Source of the DNA: Chara braunii
Taxonomy: Eukaryota; Streptophyta; Charophyceae; Charales; Characeae
Reading direction: 5' to 3'
Assembly (NCBI GenBank): GCA_003427395.1
Contig: BFEA01000179.1
Span: 701,327 to 742,481, forward strand
DNA length: 41,155 nt
Program-made: the position numbers and the translations under genes
Notes under the pieces: generated by a model
What the model was told of the DNA's origin: nothing
What the model saw: only the letters and a program-made list of their open reading frames with translations
Databases searched by the model: none
Shown: piece by piece, positions 9,775 through 20,465 of the stretch
Layout: each line of letters starts with the position of its first letter
Position numbering within the stretch: position 1 is the first letter of the stretch

Positions 9775-10897
9775 TGCAATAACTTGCTGATTTCTGCTGC
9801 CGAGATCTGACCGCGAGGTTGTATAGTCGTGTCTTAGGGTCAGGTTTGTAATTTTAGTTGTGTCAGGGACTAACCACCGGTGTAGTCCTGAGGGAAATTC
9901 GTGAGGGACATATCTGCAATTTATACGAAATTGCAGGCCCGAGTTCCCCTTGGCCGTCACGGCCCTTACCAGATTTAGGCTATCACTAGGACAACATACC
10001 CATCTGGGCCTTGGGCTGTAGAGACGGGTTAGGCGTCGTATAGCCGGGTAGGGCCCAGGCCGAACAGGCCAAACTGATGCGGTACCGGTCCAGTAGGTCT
10101 AGGTCTAGAGTAGGCTAGTCTATTAATAGAACTGAGCTTGTAGGTTAGGGACTTTTGGCATTTCATTTTCGCGAGATAGCGTTCTGGAGCCAAGCAAGTT
10201 GGGTGGTGGTGATTGTCTACAGGCGGCATCCTGAGACCCTCATCGTGGACGACAACCATAGCCAGCCTGCCGGCGCTTGCCATAGCTTGGGCACCCTCTG
10301 GGCATCTACTCCCTTAGGGTATCTGTGATTGGCTGGGCTGTTTGGAGGCTCTTCACTGAGCGTATGTGGGTGGACCACTGTCGCTCTTCACTCCTTAGAG
10401 ATTGTCTGGGCTTCGTAAGTGGTGTGGCAGCCATAGCTGCCATCTTCTTCGTCAGAGTTACTCATCGGCACTGAAGACTTCATCGCGATTCATGTTCTTC
10501 ATCAGGATGGTTGGCGCTGGCCTCTGGGAGGTGGATTCAGTGTTGCACTACTAACTGGGTGTGNAATAGAGAGTGGTGTGTGGAGTTCTGAGGGTGGCGA
10601 GACATTGGGATAAACTCTGTAACGATTCCTGGTTTGAGTTGGCTCATCAGCAGTGTGATTCTGATTATTATCCTCGCAAGTGTCTTCTTGTGATTGGTTG
10701 TTGGGAGTCTGTCAGAGAGCGAGAACCACTGTGTGTCTTCTCCTCATTTGTGCATGGTTGAATTCCGTTGCTTATCCTTGTTTGTGTGCAGTTTGGACTT
10801 TGCCTCCTTTCCCCTTTGTCTGGTATTTGTATGGGCATGTGTCAGACACCCTGTGTGTGAGTGGCGAGAAAATCGTCCGACAACCAAGTTCATAACA
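9775..10897 (+). repeat. 5' LTR
   Basis: Begins TGCAATAACTTGCTG and ends AAGTTCATAACA. It aligns with 17721-18841 throughout. The primer binding site starts two bases downstream, which fixes the 3' boundary. Confidence 0.92.
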
Positions 10898-10899
10898 GT

Positions 10900-10911
10900 T
10901 GGTATCAGAGT
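10900..10911 (+). other. Primer binding site, initiator tRNA-Met
   Basis: TGGTATCAGAGT matches the complement of the 3' end of plant initiator methionine tRNA, usually seen as TGGTATCAGAGC. Its position right after the LTR is as expected. Confidence 0.9.
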
Positions 10912-12440
10912 GAGATTGGAATTGGAACACTGAGGCTTGAGCGCAACTGAGGCATCTTCTTCGTCTGGCGATCTACTGGCGAGAAGTTTCATGGCAATTC
11001 TCCTTTTCCAGTACTGAGACAGTAGAGAAGAAGATTTCAAGCGGTGATTTCAGGAGTTCAGTGCTTGTACTGAACAAGCGCACTGAGCCTCTCAGGGCGC
11101 TTGCCAGGAAGTGGTGAGAACAAGGCTAATTCGCCATAGCCATCCCTGAGGGCAATACAACGAATTGCCTCAGAGTGGCGAATTACCCTTGAGGACTTCA
11201 GAGACCTTTGAGCGACTCCATCCCTGAGCAGCGCTGAGGTGGATTGATAGTCTGTGTCAATCCTAGGCGAGATTAACCCCAACTGGGCTATCTATAGCAT
11301 CAGCGGCTGTCAGGCACTGTGACGAGATAATCTTGTGTTGGCTTTCTGAGCGCCACAGGGTCAGATTCAGTGAATCTGACCAGAGGGGCTGAAGCGCCTC
11401 AGGACCCTGATAAGGATCAACGAGTCTGGAGAGATTTGATGCGTGGAGGTCAGAGGAGAAATTTCTGGAAGAAATTGGCGAAGTGAGGGTTCCAGTTTGC
11501 CATAGCTAGATCTTCATCAAGCTCTGCAAGAAACTCTGAAAGTAAGTCCGTTTCATGCAAATCTCTATATAGCGATTCAGATAGGGTTAGAATAGTTAGT
11601 ATTAATGGTCTGTTTGTCTGTCAGTGTCTGAAATGAAAAAATCGCAGACTGGATGACAGCCATAGCTATCTCTCTCCTACCTCCTTCTGCTAATTTCTTA
11701 CCCTCTGTTGACTCTTTTCCATCCAAAATTATCTTGTGACTGCATTACTGTATTGCGCTTGATCCTGCATGTCAAACTGTGAATTCTGCACTGGATTGGT
11801 AGAGATACTATGAATTGTAGTTTTGCGCTGAGTCTAATTATAGCCTGTGCTAACTAGGGTCAGTCATAACTCCAATTCTGTCCGTCAGAATTTAATTCTG
11901 TAAGTTTGCAGTAAATCGCAACTCAGTAGTTGTTAGTAGGGCAGAAGCACTTGTTTGGATTTGCAGTATTCCACTAGATACAGTGAATACTGTAATTCGA
12001 TATACCCAAGGGTATGGCCGTCAGAGTTATTAGGGCCGAAATTGCAGTCTGAGCTAGGATCTAAGCTTTCTGACAAAATCGCTCTGTCTGGTTGGTCATG
12101 GTTGTCTAGTCTTGCCGTGTCTTTTATTCTCACTGATCTCTCTTGCTTTCTAGTGGGCTATGGAAATCTAGGGTATCTCTGGAAATGCTGGGTTGTGTAT
12201 ACTAACTTCAGTAAAGGTTCAAGGTCAGTAAAAGGAAATCAAGTATTTCATTTTACTGGACTATTGTCTGTCTGGCTCCTGACCCAAGAGAAACCGTTCC
12301 AACCCAAACCGCTAGTTGCCTATTCACCCACCTACCTCTGTGTATGCGAAAGCAGCAATTTCTGAGAGTCGGAAGGAAATTGAAAATCGTTGCATGCTCC
12401 CCTGCTGGTCTATTAATTATTATTGTAGTGAAAGAGGAAA
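10912..12440 (+). other. Retrotransposon leader, non-coding
   Basis: Untranslated leader between the primer site and the gag start. The short frames here have no recognisable content. Confidence 0.6.
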
Positions 12441-14050
12441 ATGGCAGATCAGGGGCCTCAGCAGCAGCCACAGGTGGAAGTAGTGATGAAGGTAGAAGAA
12501 CAACAACCTTTTACCTCCACCCCTACTACCCCTCTGACTGCTACTCGACGAAAGAAGGAGATACATGAAAAACTGCAGCAGGAGCAGGCACAGGCTTGCA
12601 GAATTAGAAAGACAGGAGGCAGCCGAGCTAGAGGCTGCAACAGATGCGTCACGTGGCGAGTATCTGTTGGAGCAATTAGCTAAGGCTATGTCAGATGACC
12701 TTTGTTCCCAGGTGACTAAGGACTTGGCAGAGAGTGGACCATTTTGGAACACAAAGCCACTAGTTTTTACTTCACTAACTGGGATGACCGCATAGGCCGT
12801 CTGGAGTGCAGGGTGAATGACCTGGCAGCTCAATAGTCAAAGATACTGAAGGCAATTCAGGATCTGACTGCTCAGCTGACAGTAGTAAAACTGATTGTTC
12901 CTCAGTCTACTGTCCCCTCAGTGAAACCTTCCCCTTCTCCTTCTCCTTCTCCCTCTGGTTCACGCCCTTCTTCCCCTTCACCACCTCACTCCCAAAAAGT
13001 TGCAGTCCACCCATCCTTTGCGTATGTTGTTACAAGAGATAGAAGGGGACCCAAGATCCCAGCACCCCAACAAGTTCAGAGGGGATGACCCGAAAACCGA
13101 TGTTTGGGATTGAGCTGTTGGGACCAAAGCCTACTTGAGGAGCTTCATCTGTGCCAAACAGACCAAGGTGGCAACAATTCGGGGACTGTTGGATGGACCC
13201 GCTCTGAAGTGGGTCACCTCAACTTCCAGCAATCAGCAACAATTTATGGAGGACTGGGCTTTTGGGCTGGGGGTGGACAAACTTCTGCAGGCCCTAGAGG
13301 ATTGTTTTGCAGACAAGGAGTGGGCCCGCAAAGCTGCTGACAAGATTGCTCGCCTGGGCCAGCAGCGTTACAACGGTACCCTGCAATCCCTGTTTGCAGA
13401 TTTCGAGCAGCTCACCTCTACCCCTGGGTTGGTCATGTCAATTGATGATCTGCTGACCAACTTCTGCAGGGCAGCGTCTGAGAAGTTTGTTGTTGCGTTG
13501 TATAGTGATGGGCACAAAGACTGGAGATCCTTTGGCTGCGCAACCCTGGACATGGAGGCAAAGCTTCATGTTCAAGCCCCTTCTTCTGACATAAGAAAAG
13601 GAGTCTTCCCTCGTGGTGGCAGAAAGGGAAATGTTGCCTTCACACATACAGGGTTTGCATCAGCAAGTGACTCAGACTCCCAGATTGATGTACCATCAGC
13701 TGGGACTGATTCAGCTTCTGATCCGGATGTTGTAGCGGCTCTGACTCAGGCTGTTTTGGGGGTTTTGCAACAGCAGAAAAAGTTCTCCCCCTCCACAACC
13801 TCAGCCAGTTCAAACGGGAAGGACAAGGGACGTCGTCCTTCTACCTCTGTCCAGCGTCCTAACCTGCCCAAAGACGTCCGAATGCCAGCTGACCCACTCA
13901 ATCCCTCCACTCTTCCTTGACATGACCTTAAGATCCAGGAGGGCGTGTGGAAAAGAAGAAAGGAAAGAGGGGTCTGCCTGAGATGTGACGGACAACACTT
14001 CTTGAAGGACTGCCCTTACATGCCAGGCCCAGGTCAGTCAAAAAACTGAA
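12441..14050 (+). pseudogene. gag: gag polyprotein, frameshifted
   Basis: The gag start is probably the ATG at 12441, opening a glutamine-rich N-terminus. A frameshift near 12590 moves the coiled-coil-like Glu/Ala part into another frame (12565-12795), and more breaks follow. The longest intact piece is 13135-13920, a retrotransposon capsid-like region rich in Leu, Ala, Asp and Gln, followed by a serine-rich linker. After a stop at 13918 a zinc knuckle lies at 13975-14013 with the pattern C-x2-C-x3-H-x4-C, one residue shorter than the usual C-x2-C-x4-H-x4-C. Gag would form the particle and bind the RNA; this copy is broken. Confidence 0.85.
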
Positions 14051-14141
14051 GCAAACCCTGGGGACCGCAGTTCCCCCCAGTGCTGCTCCTTGATCTACTG
14101 AGGTAGGTGAATCTGCAGGTGCTTCAGTTGAGACAGAATGC

Positions 14142-14500
14142 GTGAGTTTGGGGACTGCGCGGGCAGCATCCTTCTGCTACGAGGATCTTGATCCGGATCA
14201 AGACCCGGAGGAGAATGAGCTTCAGTCACTTGCAACCTTCTTCCTTCATTTGAAGGAACAAAAGAAAAACAAGTCTGATCTCATTCTGCTTCGGCCCCTG
14301 ATCAATCACATCAAAATCAAAGGGTTGATGGATTATGGAGCCACCAGGAACCTCATGTCTCCCAGTGCTGTCAAGAAATTGCACCTAGGCATGAAAGTTC
14401 AGCAGCTGCAGCATCCGCTGCAAGTGAGGATAGGTGACTCCACTGTCCTCACCATCAGGGAGAAGGTCAGGGGTATCCTTGTTACCTTCGATAGTGCTGG
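14142..14500 (+). pseudogene. Retrotransposon protease domain, active site altered
   Basis: The segment from about 14290 reads as a retropepsin-like domain with the block MDYGATRNLMSP (from about 14328). In active gypsy proteases the catalytic triplet is D-S-G or D-T-G; here it is D-Y-G, which one base change from Ser would give, so the domain is probably inactive. The open frame continues to 14723, but beyond about 14500 it is out of frame with the reverse transcriptase. The sequence normally linking protease to reverse transcriptase is largely missing, which suggests a deletion near 14480-14500. Confidence 0.8.
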
Positions 14501-15299
14501 ATACGGCCGAGCACATATGAATTTGGCGCACAAGTGCTCTTCGTCCCGAAAGGGAATGGAGAATTCAGAATGTGCATCGACTACAAGAGCCTCAACAAGA
14601 TCACTAGGAAAAACACATAGCATATTCCTAGGATCGATGACCTTCTGGATATGGTGCAGGGTCGTACAGTATTCAGCAAAGTCGACCTCAAATCTGGATA
14701 TCATCAGATTGAGATGGCAGTAGAGGATGTCCACAAGACAACCTTCAAAACCAAATATGGTACTTACGAGTATCTGGTTATGCCATTTGGACTTTGCAAT
14801 GCCCCAGGTACCTTCCCGACTGTAATGCACCGCATTTTCAGGCCCCCCCTGAACAAGTTTATGGTTGTCTATTTAGATGACATTCTAATATTCAGCCGAA
14901 CTGCCAGGGAACATGTGGAGCAGTTGGCTCTAGTCCTTCAGTCGTTACGTGACAACCAGTATAATATTAACAGGGAGAAGTCCTCTTTTGGAGTTCCCTA
15001 TGTCATCTACCTGGGTCATGTAATCTCTAAAGATGGCCTGGTTCCTGAAGCGGCCAAGATAGTTATTGTTCATGAGTGACCACAACCACAGACAGTGAGG
15101 GATGTCAAATCCTTCATGGGTTTAGCCTCGTACTACAGAAAGTTTGTCAGAAACTTTTCTGCAGTGGTTGCACCCCTGACTAACCTAACAAAGGAAGACA
15201 CTCCTTTTCTTTGGTCCCTTCCCTGTCAGTTAGCCTTCACACGACTCAAGAAGGCATTGACTCGTGCACCAGTGCTGAAGTTAGTTGACCCCACTTTGC
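14501..15299 (+). pseudogene. Reverse transcriptase domain with two in-frame stops
   Basis: The frame starting at 14501 shows, in order, the IRPS block, [42 protein letters not shown] and the catalytic YLDD motif (from about 14871), then LGHVIS and SFMGLASYYRKFVRNFS. These are the conserved blocks of Ty3/gypsy reverse transcriptases. A TAG at 14618-14620 falls just before IPRIDD and a TGA at 15077-15079 replaces what is normally Trp in the EWP block. The frame otherwise continues unbroken into RNase H. Confidence 0.95.
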
Positions 15300-15897
15300 C
15301 ATTCATACTGACCACTGACGCCAGTCGGTATGGCATTGGGGCAGTTCTTCAGCAAGATGATGGGAATGGTCTACGGATTGAAGAGTTTATGAGTAAGAAG
15401 ATCAAAACTCAGGAGGTTCAGGACTCTACCTACGAGAAGGAGCTATATGCGTATGTGCCTTAAAGCATTGGAAACACTTTCTCCTGGGAAGACACTTCAA
15501 AATCTTCTCTGATCATTCCACCTTGCTGTGGATGAAATCCCAGGAAGAGTTAAATGATAAACTGACACACTATATTCAGTTCATTGATATGTTTGACTTT
15601 GAACTGAAACATAAGAAGTGTTGCTACAATAAAGTAGTAGATGCCCTCTCTCGTAGGCCTGACTCTTTTACATTGATATCCTCCACTCACTCCTTTGGAG
15701 AGGAGACCCGTCAGACCATTGCTCGTCTACTGTCTCCGGACCCGACTTATGGACCCATTGTCAGTAATCTGCAAGCAGATCCTAACTCTGAACCAGGCTA
15801 TGCCCTAAGTTCAGACCTGCTGTATACTTACAGCAGAGGTGAGGAACGCTTGTGCATTACCCAAGACCAACGCCTCAGGACATTGCTGATGTCATAA
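15300..15897 (+). pseudogene. RNase H domain and linker, frameshifted
   Basis: FILTTDASRYGIGAVLQQ carries the first RNase H aspartate, and YEKELYAYV carries the conserved glutamate. Near 15455-15465 the frame shifts by one base; the continuation reads LKHWKHFLLG, then KIFSDHSTL and VVDALSRRPD, the end of the domain. RNase H would remove the RNA strand during reverse transcription. The linker to the integrase follows and ends at a stop at 15895. Confidence 0.92.
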
Positions 15898-15899
15898 TG

Positions 15900-16683
15900 T
15901 CATGATGCACGCGGACATTTTGGGTTCCTAAAGTCATATGCTGCCCTGTTGCATCGCTTCTTCTGGAAGGAGATGCGGAGTGATTTGCTCGATTCTACTG
16001 CACTATATTGAAACATGTGAGCTCTGCCAAAGAAATAAGGTCCAACGTAGACCTCCTCTGGGACTGCTCAAACCCTTACCCATACCTGATGGCCCTGCTG
16101 AATCTGTGTCTATTGACTTCACAGATCTAGGCAAGACCACCCCTCGTGGCATGCATCAAGTGATGGTCTGTGTGGACAGGTTTTCTAAGTACACAAGTTT
16201 ATCCCCTTGCCAGAAGTAGCTAGGGTCCTTGTTGTGAGAGCAGCGTTCTCAGAGAGGTGGGTCACTCACCATGGACCGTCCACTTCTATAGTCATTGATC
16301 GAGATTCACGATTCTGCAGCAATGAGTGGCAATCATATTGTAAGGATTACCTACACTCACGATTGGACATGACTTCTGGTCATCATCCTGAAACCAATGG
16401 TCAGGCTAAAGTGATGAACCATGTCCTGTTCCAATTGCTGCGTCCTGTCATCTCCCATGATCAACAGTACTGGGATCTCTATCTGGCTCGCGCACAACTT
16501 GTATACAATACCTCTGTTCATTCCTCGACTGGGTTCAGTCCATATCGCTTACATTGGGGATGTGAACCGCGACAGCCTCTTGATGATATCATCAACAAGG
16601 CTAAATCTGATCTGACACCTGGCACTGCAGAGTTCACCCGACGCTACAGAGTCGATGTGGAAACACAAGCGGTTATCGGGTAG
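15900..16683 (+). pseudogene. Integrase with H2C2 finger and D-D-E core, broken
   Basis: The zinc-binding part reads HDARGHFG with CELCQRNK downstream, and has a stop (TGA) just before CELC. The catalytic core shows SIDFTDL (first Asp), VIDRDSRF (second Asp) and GHHPETNGQAKVMN (Glu), the D-D-35-E pattern of gypsy integrases. A frameshift near 16205 separates the first Asp from the rest. The frame ends at 16681, exactly where the repeat-rich insertion begins. Confidence 0.93.
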
Positions 16684-17104
16684 CTGAAAATTCAGGAATG
16701 AAAATTCTGAAGTGAGAGTTTTGGGCAGTCTGAAATCCTGAATGGTCCTGAAGTGGTGAAAGGTCCGAAGACCCTGAAAACCACCTGTTTAGGCAGGCTA
16801 CATCCTGAAGTGGTGAAGGGTGTCCTGAAGTGGTCAAGTGAAAGTTTTTGGCAGTATGAAAATCCTGAATGGTCCTNANGTGGTGAAAGGTCCGAAGACC
16901 ATGAAAACCACCATTCACCACTTGAGGATGCAGCCTGCCTAAACAGGTGGTTTTCAGAGTCTTTGGAGCTTTCACCACTTCAGGACCATTCAGGATTTTC
17001 ATACTTGAATGGTCCTAAGGTGGTGAAAGGTTCGAAGACCTTGAAAACCACCTGTTTAGGCAGGCTGCATCCTGAAGTGGTGAAGGGTGTCCTAAAGTGG
17101 TGAT
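16684..17104. repeat. Direct and inverted repeat insertion inside the retrotransposon
   Basis: A unit running from AATCCTGAATGGTCCT through GGTGAAAGGTCCGAAGACC and ACCACCTGTTTAGGCAGGCT to CATCCTGAAGTGGTGAAGGG occurs directly at about 16736-16830, partly at 16860-16905, inverted at about 16905-17000 and again directly at about 17000-17104. The inverted and last copies can form a stem of about 95 bp. It interrupts pol after the integrase core and is absent from ordinary gypsy elements. Undefined bases at 16877 and 16879 suggest assembly trouble here. Confidence 0.85.
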
Positions 17105-17660
17105 GAAATATACGGTTGTTGTTAACCTTCTCTCTGTGGAAAGGGCACGGGCGAACTTGTTCAAGGCTCAAAAGGCCATGATTGAACAAGCTAATTGCCA
17201 CCGATGTCCTTCCCCCATTCGTACAGGCGATCACGTCTGAGTGTGGCCGGTTCAGAGTTGTCGAGGGAAGAGGATCTCTCTCCCAGCTGTTGCCACGTTA
17301 CCTGGGTCCGTGGCAGGTATTAGATACGTGGGCTCCGATCCTTTTGGCCCGTCGTACGTTATCGACGTCCCACTGCATCTACAGACCTATCCGGTCTTCC
17401 ATGCATCTAAGCTGCTTCCTTTCATTCCAGCTGATGCATTCTCAAACCGGCCCCCTTAGTTTGGTCCACTAATCCCTGGTAAGGGATATGATGTTGAGAC
17501 CATCGAGGATGTGTGGGGCACTGGCCCCGACCGACAGCATCTTGTGAAGTTTTGTTTCCAGCCTCATATTGAGGACCGGTGGTTCACTAGGAAATAGCTT
17601 CTCAAGACAGCAAAGTCTATAGTTTTACCTTATGAGGCGGCTCAGAAGGGCTAATTTCCC
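17105..17660 (+). pseudogene. Integrase C-terminus and possible chromodomain, broken
   Basis: In pieces across frames one reads the gypsy integrase tail: ERARANLFKAQKAM, GDHV, the GP-Y/F-like part and FHASKLLPF. After a stop at 17457-17459 comes YDVETIEDVWG with HLVKF and a following acidic stretch, which resembles a worn chromodomain of the kind chromoviruses use to choose insertion sites. The aromatic residues expected in a working chromodomain are only partly present. Confidence 0.6.
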
Positions 17661-17705
17661 CACCGTTCTCCTCATTTACACCCTTAGCTCGGAGGTCCTC
17701 GCTCC

Positions 17706-17720
17706 CTGGGAGGGTAAGCC
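17706..17720 (+). other. Polypurine tract
   Basis: The purine-rich CTGGGAGGGTAAGCC lies immediately before the 3' LTR start, where second-strand synthesis would be primed. It is short and contains pyrimidines, so it may be worn. Confidence 0.5.
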
Positions 17721-18841
17721 TGCAATGACTTGTTGATTTCTGCTGGCGAGATCTGACCGCGAGGTTGTATAGTCGTGTCTTATGGAAAGGTTCGTAATTT
17801 TAGTTGTGTAAGGGACTAACCGCCGGTCTAGTCCTGAGGGAAATTCGTGTGGACATATCTGCAATTTACACGAAATTGCAAGCCCGAGTTCCCCTTGGTC
17901 GTCACGGCCCTTACCAGATCCGGGCTATCACTAGGACAGCAGGCCCATCTGGGCCTTAGGCTGTAAAGACGGGTTGGGCGCCATATAGTCGGGTAGGGCC
18001 CAGGCCGAACAAGCCAAACTTATGTGGTACCGGTCCAGTAGGTCTAGGTCTAGAGTAGGCTAGTCTATTAATAGAACTGAGCCTGTAGGTTAGAGGCTTT
18101 TAGCATTTCATTTTCGAGAGACAGTGTTCTGGAGCCAAGCAAGCTGGGTGGTGGTGATTGTCTACAGGCGGCATCCGGAGACCCTCATCGTGGACAGCAA
18201 CCATAGCCAGCCTGCCGGTGCTTGCCATAGCTGGGGCACCCTCTGAGCATCTACCCCCTGAGGGTATCTGCGATTGGCTGGGCTGTTTGGAGGTTCTTCA
18301 CTGAGCATATGTAGGTGGACCACTGTCGCCCTTGACTCCTTAAAGATTGTCTGGGCTTCGCCAGTGGTGTGGCAGCCATAGCTTCCATCTTCTTCGTCAG
18401 AGTTACTCATCGACACTTAAGACTTCATCGCGATTCATGTTCTTCATCTGGATGGTTGGCGCTGGCCTTTGGGAGGCGGATTCAGTGTTGTGCTACTAAC
18501 TGGTGTGGAATAGAGAGTGGTGTGTGGCGTTCTGAGGGTGGCGAGACATTGGGATAAACTCTGTAACGATTCTTGGTTTGAGTTGGCTCATCAGCAGTGT
18601 GATTCCGATTGTCATCCTCGCAGGTGTCTTCTTGTGATTGGTGGTTGGGAGTCTGTTAGAGAGCGAGAATCATTGTGTGTCTTCTCTTCATCTGTGCATG
18701 GTTGAATTCCGTTGCTTATCCTTGTCTGTGTGCAGTTTGGACTTTGTCTCCTTTCCCCTTTGTCTTGTATGTGTATGGGCATGTGTCAGACACCCTGTGT
18801 ATGAGTGGTGAGAAAATTGTCAGACAACCAAGTTCATAACA
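17721..18841 (+). repeat. 3' LTR
   Basis: Starts TGCAATGACTTGTTG and ends AAGTTCATAACA. It is colinear with the 5' LTR at 9775-10897, with many scattered substitutions and small indels, so the insertion is not recent. Confidence 0.92.
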
Positions 18842-18878
<37 letters not shown>

Positions 18879-18932
18879 GTGTGTGTGTGCATGTGTGTGT
18901 GTCTGTGTGTGTGTGGGCGCGGGTATGTGTGT

Positions 18933-18975
<43 letters not shown>

Positions 18976-19102
18976 AGTGTATGTTGTGCGCACGTGTGTG
19001 TGTGCGTGTGTGTGTGTGTGTGTGCGTGTATGTGTGTGTGTGTGTCGGGGGGAGGGTAGGGAGGACCTCCCCTACCAATCAATCAATCAATCAATCAACC
19101 AG

Positions 19103-19155
<53 letters not shown>

Positions 19156-19216
19156 TAACCAATCAATCAATCAATCACTCAATCAATCACTCAATCAATC
19201 ACTCAATCAATCAATA
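18842..19216. repeat. (GT)n, G-rich spacer, (AATC)n compound satellite
   Basis: A long imperfect GT repeat (to about 19046), a spacer GGGGGGAGGGTAGGGAGG followed by ACCTCCCCTACC, then about 30 AATC units (19077-19216). The same order occurs at about 30731-30845. Confidence 0.9.
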
Positions 19217-19637
19217 AAAAAACAATCATACAATCAAGATTTCTTTTTTTTTCTATTTATTGTTATTTTATTTTTCACACACAAAAAACGACCTCCCCGA
19301 AAACTTTTTTTTTGAACTTTTTTTGTTCGAGGGGGGTCGGGGTTCCGAAACCCCAATCCGAAATCCCCTCCCCCAACCCCCTCTCCCCTCTGCCGTGGCG
19401 CGCCACGTTAGCCCGTGGTCGCCGCGGTCATGACCGCGGACCCGCGGCCTCGGCCGTGGCCTGTGGTCGAGGCCGCGACGACCACGGCCGTTGGGGATAC
19501 ATAACCCTGAGAAAGTCTGATCAGGAGGTTTCGATGACAAAAATCATGGCGGTGTATCTTTCCACGCTCTAGGAGAAGATTCACCCTCGTTTTGTACATT
19601 TCGAGAGTAGTGGAGCCAGGTCCTATGATAACATACA

Positions 19638-19662
19638 TACTCACACACACACACACACGACC

Positions 19663-19738
<76 letters not shown>
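19638..19738. repeat. (CA)n microsatellite
   Basis: About 45 CA units with small interruptions. The cysteine/valine open frames on the opposite strand are artefacts. Confidence 0.95.
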
Positions 19739-19997
19739 CACTCACAAAGGTGACACGTCGCAGACAAGTTGTTCCGTGAGCGAAAGAGGGATGAAGAATT
19801 GGAGAGGGGATGAGGAAAACGTGAAGATAGGAGGGGTCGGGGTTGGATAGAAGTGGAATGGGGCAAGGTTTGTGCGAGTGTGGTTGTGGTATTCCCGTTG
19901 TTGTTGAGGTGTGCAAACAAGGTCCTGCATTATATCTATAACCGATTTTAGTTTATTTGTCTTTTTGTCGTGATTGTTTTTCATGTGTGTTTTGCAG

Positions 19998-20465
19998 AAC
20001 ACATTCGAAAGAATGTTTGGAGCACTTGAGGAGAATGTAACTCCTGAAATCATTGCGTTTGAAAACGAACTTACAACAATATTTGGGAAAATGGATCTTT
20101 GTCACAAACAAGCACAACGTGGAGTAGGACTTGACAGATCAAGACTATTAAGTCTTAAACAAGGAGGGAAATGGGAGATGTGAACAGTTAACCATCCTCA
20201 ACGCCATCTTGCTCGCACACATGTTATTTTCGGTGGATACATACAACCGGAGAGGTTCCAAATGTTGTACGCAAATAATTTGGATGACCTAATGAATCAT
20301 TTTTATATTTTCATTCTAGAAAATTTTCTGGAGACCTATGCCCCGGCTCGAAATGGTCCAAAACGGCCACGACATATCAAGAAATCAGGTCAAGCAAATC
20401 CAATTATTGATGATTTAGATGAGCATCTGTTTGTGCCCAACGATGCAACTATACAACTTGCAGAG
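19998..20465 (+). pseudogene. Exon-like open frame of an unidentified gene (one internal stop)
   Basis: A TTTTGCAG acceptor precedes 19998 and a GTATGC donor follows 20465. One frame is open across the interval except for a single TGA at 20181-20183. It would encode about 155 residues, with acidic helical stretches at the start (FGALEENVTPEIIAFENEL) and an Asp-rich end (IIDDLDEHLFVPNDAT). I recognise no domain. The single stop in an otherwise open frame with splice-like ends suggests a decayed exon or a sequence error. Confidence 0.45.

Larger units (their letters stand above)
9775..18841 (+). mobile_element. Degenerate Ty3/gypsy LTR retrotransposon
   Basis: The order is LTR, primer site, gag, protease, reverse transcriptase, RNase H, integrase, possible chromodomain, LTR, which is the Ty3/gypsy order. 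The two LTRs are about 1.12 kb each, start TGCAAT, end CATAACA and align along their length with scattered differences. In-frame stops, frameshifts, an internal deletion between protease and reverse transcriptase and an insertion after the integrase make it non-functional. It inserted into a GT repeat (GT on both sides), so the target duplication cannot be fixed. Undefined bases occur at 10564 and near 16877-16879. Confidence 0.95.
8673..19504. mobile_element. DNA transposon with CCGCGGTC-word arms, split by a gypsy element
   Basis: A perfect 8-bp duplication CCCTGAGA flanks the interval (8665-8672 and 19505-19512). The left end begins CTATGTATCACC; the right end, read inwards, begins TTATGTATCCCC. 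Both arms are GC-rich and share CCGTGGTCG and CCGCGGTC words (about 8683-8760 and 19393-19490). Inside lie AT-rich core sequence, a TA repeat, a GA repeat with an assembly gap, GT and AATC repeats, and the retrotransposon 9775-18841. Without the retrotransposon the element is about 1.8 kb, including the gap. No transposase frame is visible in what remains, so it is probably non-autonomous, unless coding sequence lies in the gap. Confidence 0.75.

Noticed and set aside
8680-9960. Long open frames of Ser-Leu or Arg-Glu repeats across N
   Set aside because: They are translations of GA/CT microsatellites and the assembly gap.
9765-18850. Target duplication of the gypsy element
   Set aside because: Both flanks are GT repeat, and the five bases outside the LTRs (GTGTG and TGTAT) do not match, so no duplication is claimed.
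18805-19315. Cys-Val and Asn-Gln-Ser repeat open frames
   Set aside because: They come from GT and AATC microsatellites.
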